Part shown: positions 14,104 through 14,188 of the stretch, piece after piece
Layout of the letters: the number at the start of each line of letters is the position of its first letter
Position numbering within the stretch: position 1 is the stretch's first letter
Origin: an uncultured Butyrivibrio sp.
Lineage (GTDB): Bacteria; Bacillota; Clostridia; Lachnospirales; Lachnospiraceae
Direction of reading: 5' to 3'
Assembly: GCF_947169445.1 (NCBI RefSeq)
Contig: NZ_CAMVPU010000070.1
Coordinates: 1 to 14,188, forward strand
DNA length: 14,188 nt
Notes under the pieces: model-generated
Database searches by the model: none
What the model was told of the DNA's origin: nothing
What the model saw: only the letters and a program-made list of their open reading frames with translations
Translations under genes and position numbers: made by a program

Positions 14104-14188
14104 GAATCAGTTACTGGAGGGAGCTGCAAGCGAGTGAACCAATGTCATTAAGTTAAGATGTTTTGAGTTAGATTCTTTATAGGGTCTA

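Noticed and set aside
14104..14188. tRNA or other known RNA gene at the right edge
   Set aside because: There is no T-loop GGTTCGAATCC-type motif or cloverleaf, and no sequence of a known RNA class that I recognise.
1..14188. CRISPR array, transposase, phage genes or integrase sites
   Set aside because: No spaced direct repeats, insertion-sequence ends or mobile-element proteins were found; the window looks like ordinary chromosomal operons.

Overview
The window reads as chromosomal DNA from an anaerobic Gram-positive Clostridia, most likely a Lachnospiraceae member of the Butyrivibrio/Pseudobutyrivibrio type. This is inferred from moderate-to-low GC, AGA-rich arginine codons, strong AGGAGG-like ribosome binding sites, a lipoprotein-type solute-binding protein and the general look of the proteins. 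No species marker is present, so the assignment is tentative.

Layout. Positions 1-60 hold the last codons of an upstream gene that looks like a receiver-domain (hybrid kinase or response regulator) C-terminus. A hairpin at 71-96 separates it from a convergent 55-residue orphan gene on the minus strand (120-287). Positions 288-561 are a divergent regulatory region containing a long palindrome (363-418). From 562 onwards everything is on the plus strand in one tightly packed series: a glutathione transferase Xi-like (glutathionyl-hydroquinone reductase-like) protein, a family-5 peptide-binding lipoprotein, two Dpp/Opp permeases, two Dpp/Opp ATPases, an M28 metallopeptidase, a GNAT acetyltransferase, an M20 (peptidase T-like) metallopeptidase and a PatB/MalY-type PLP C-S lyase. 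After a 99-bp gap comes a cystathionine gamma-synthase/lyase-family PLP enzyme with an unusual cysteine-rich N-terminus. A GDSL/SGNH hydrolase follows, apparently with its own leader. The last 250 bases carry no convincing gene but are full of stem-loops.

How the genes may work together. The transporter has the architecture shared by Dpp, Opp and the E. coli glutathione importer Gsi. Next to it are a glutathione-transferase-like enzyme, two cytoplasmic metallopeptidases, an N-acetyltransferase and two enzymes that act on C-S bonds of cysteine derivatives. The most coherent reading is import and dismantling of sulfur-containing peptides or thiol S-conjugates to release cysteine, sulfide, pyruvate or homocysteine-type products. 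That reading is inference from gene content; plain di/oligopeptide scavenging feeding amino acid catabolism is the simpler alternative. The points most worth a second look are the altered active site of the GST-like protein, the Cys-rich extension on the gamma-family PLP enzyme, the palindrome between divergent promoters, and the structured segment at the right end.
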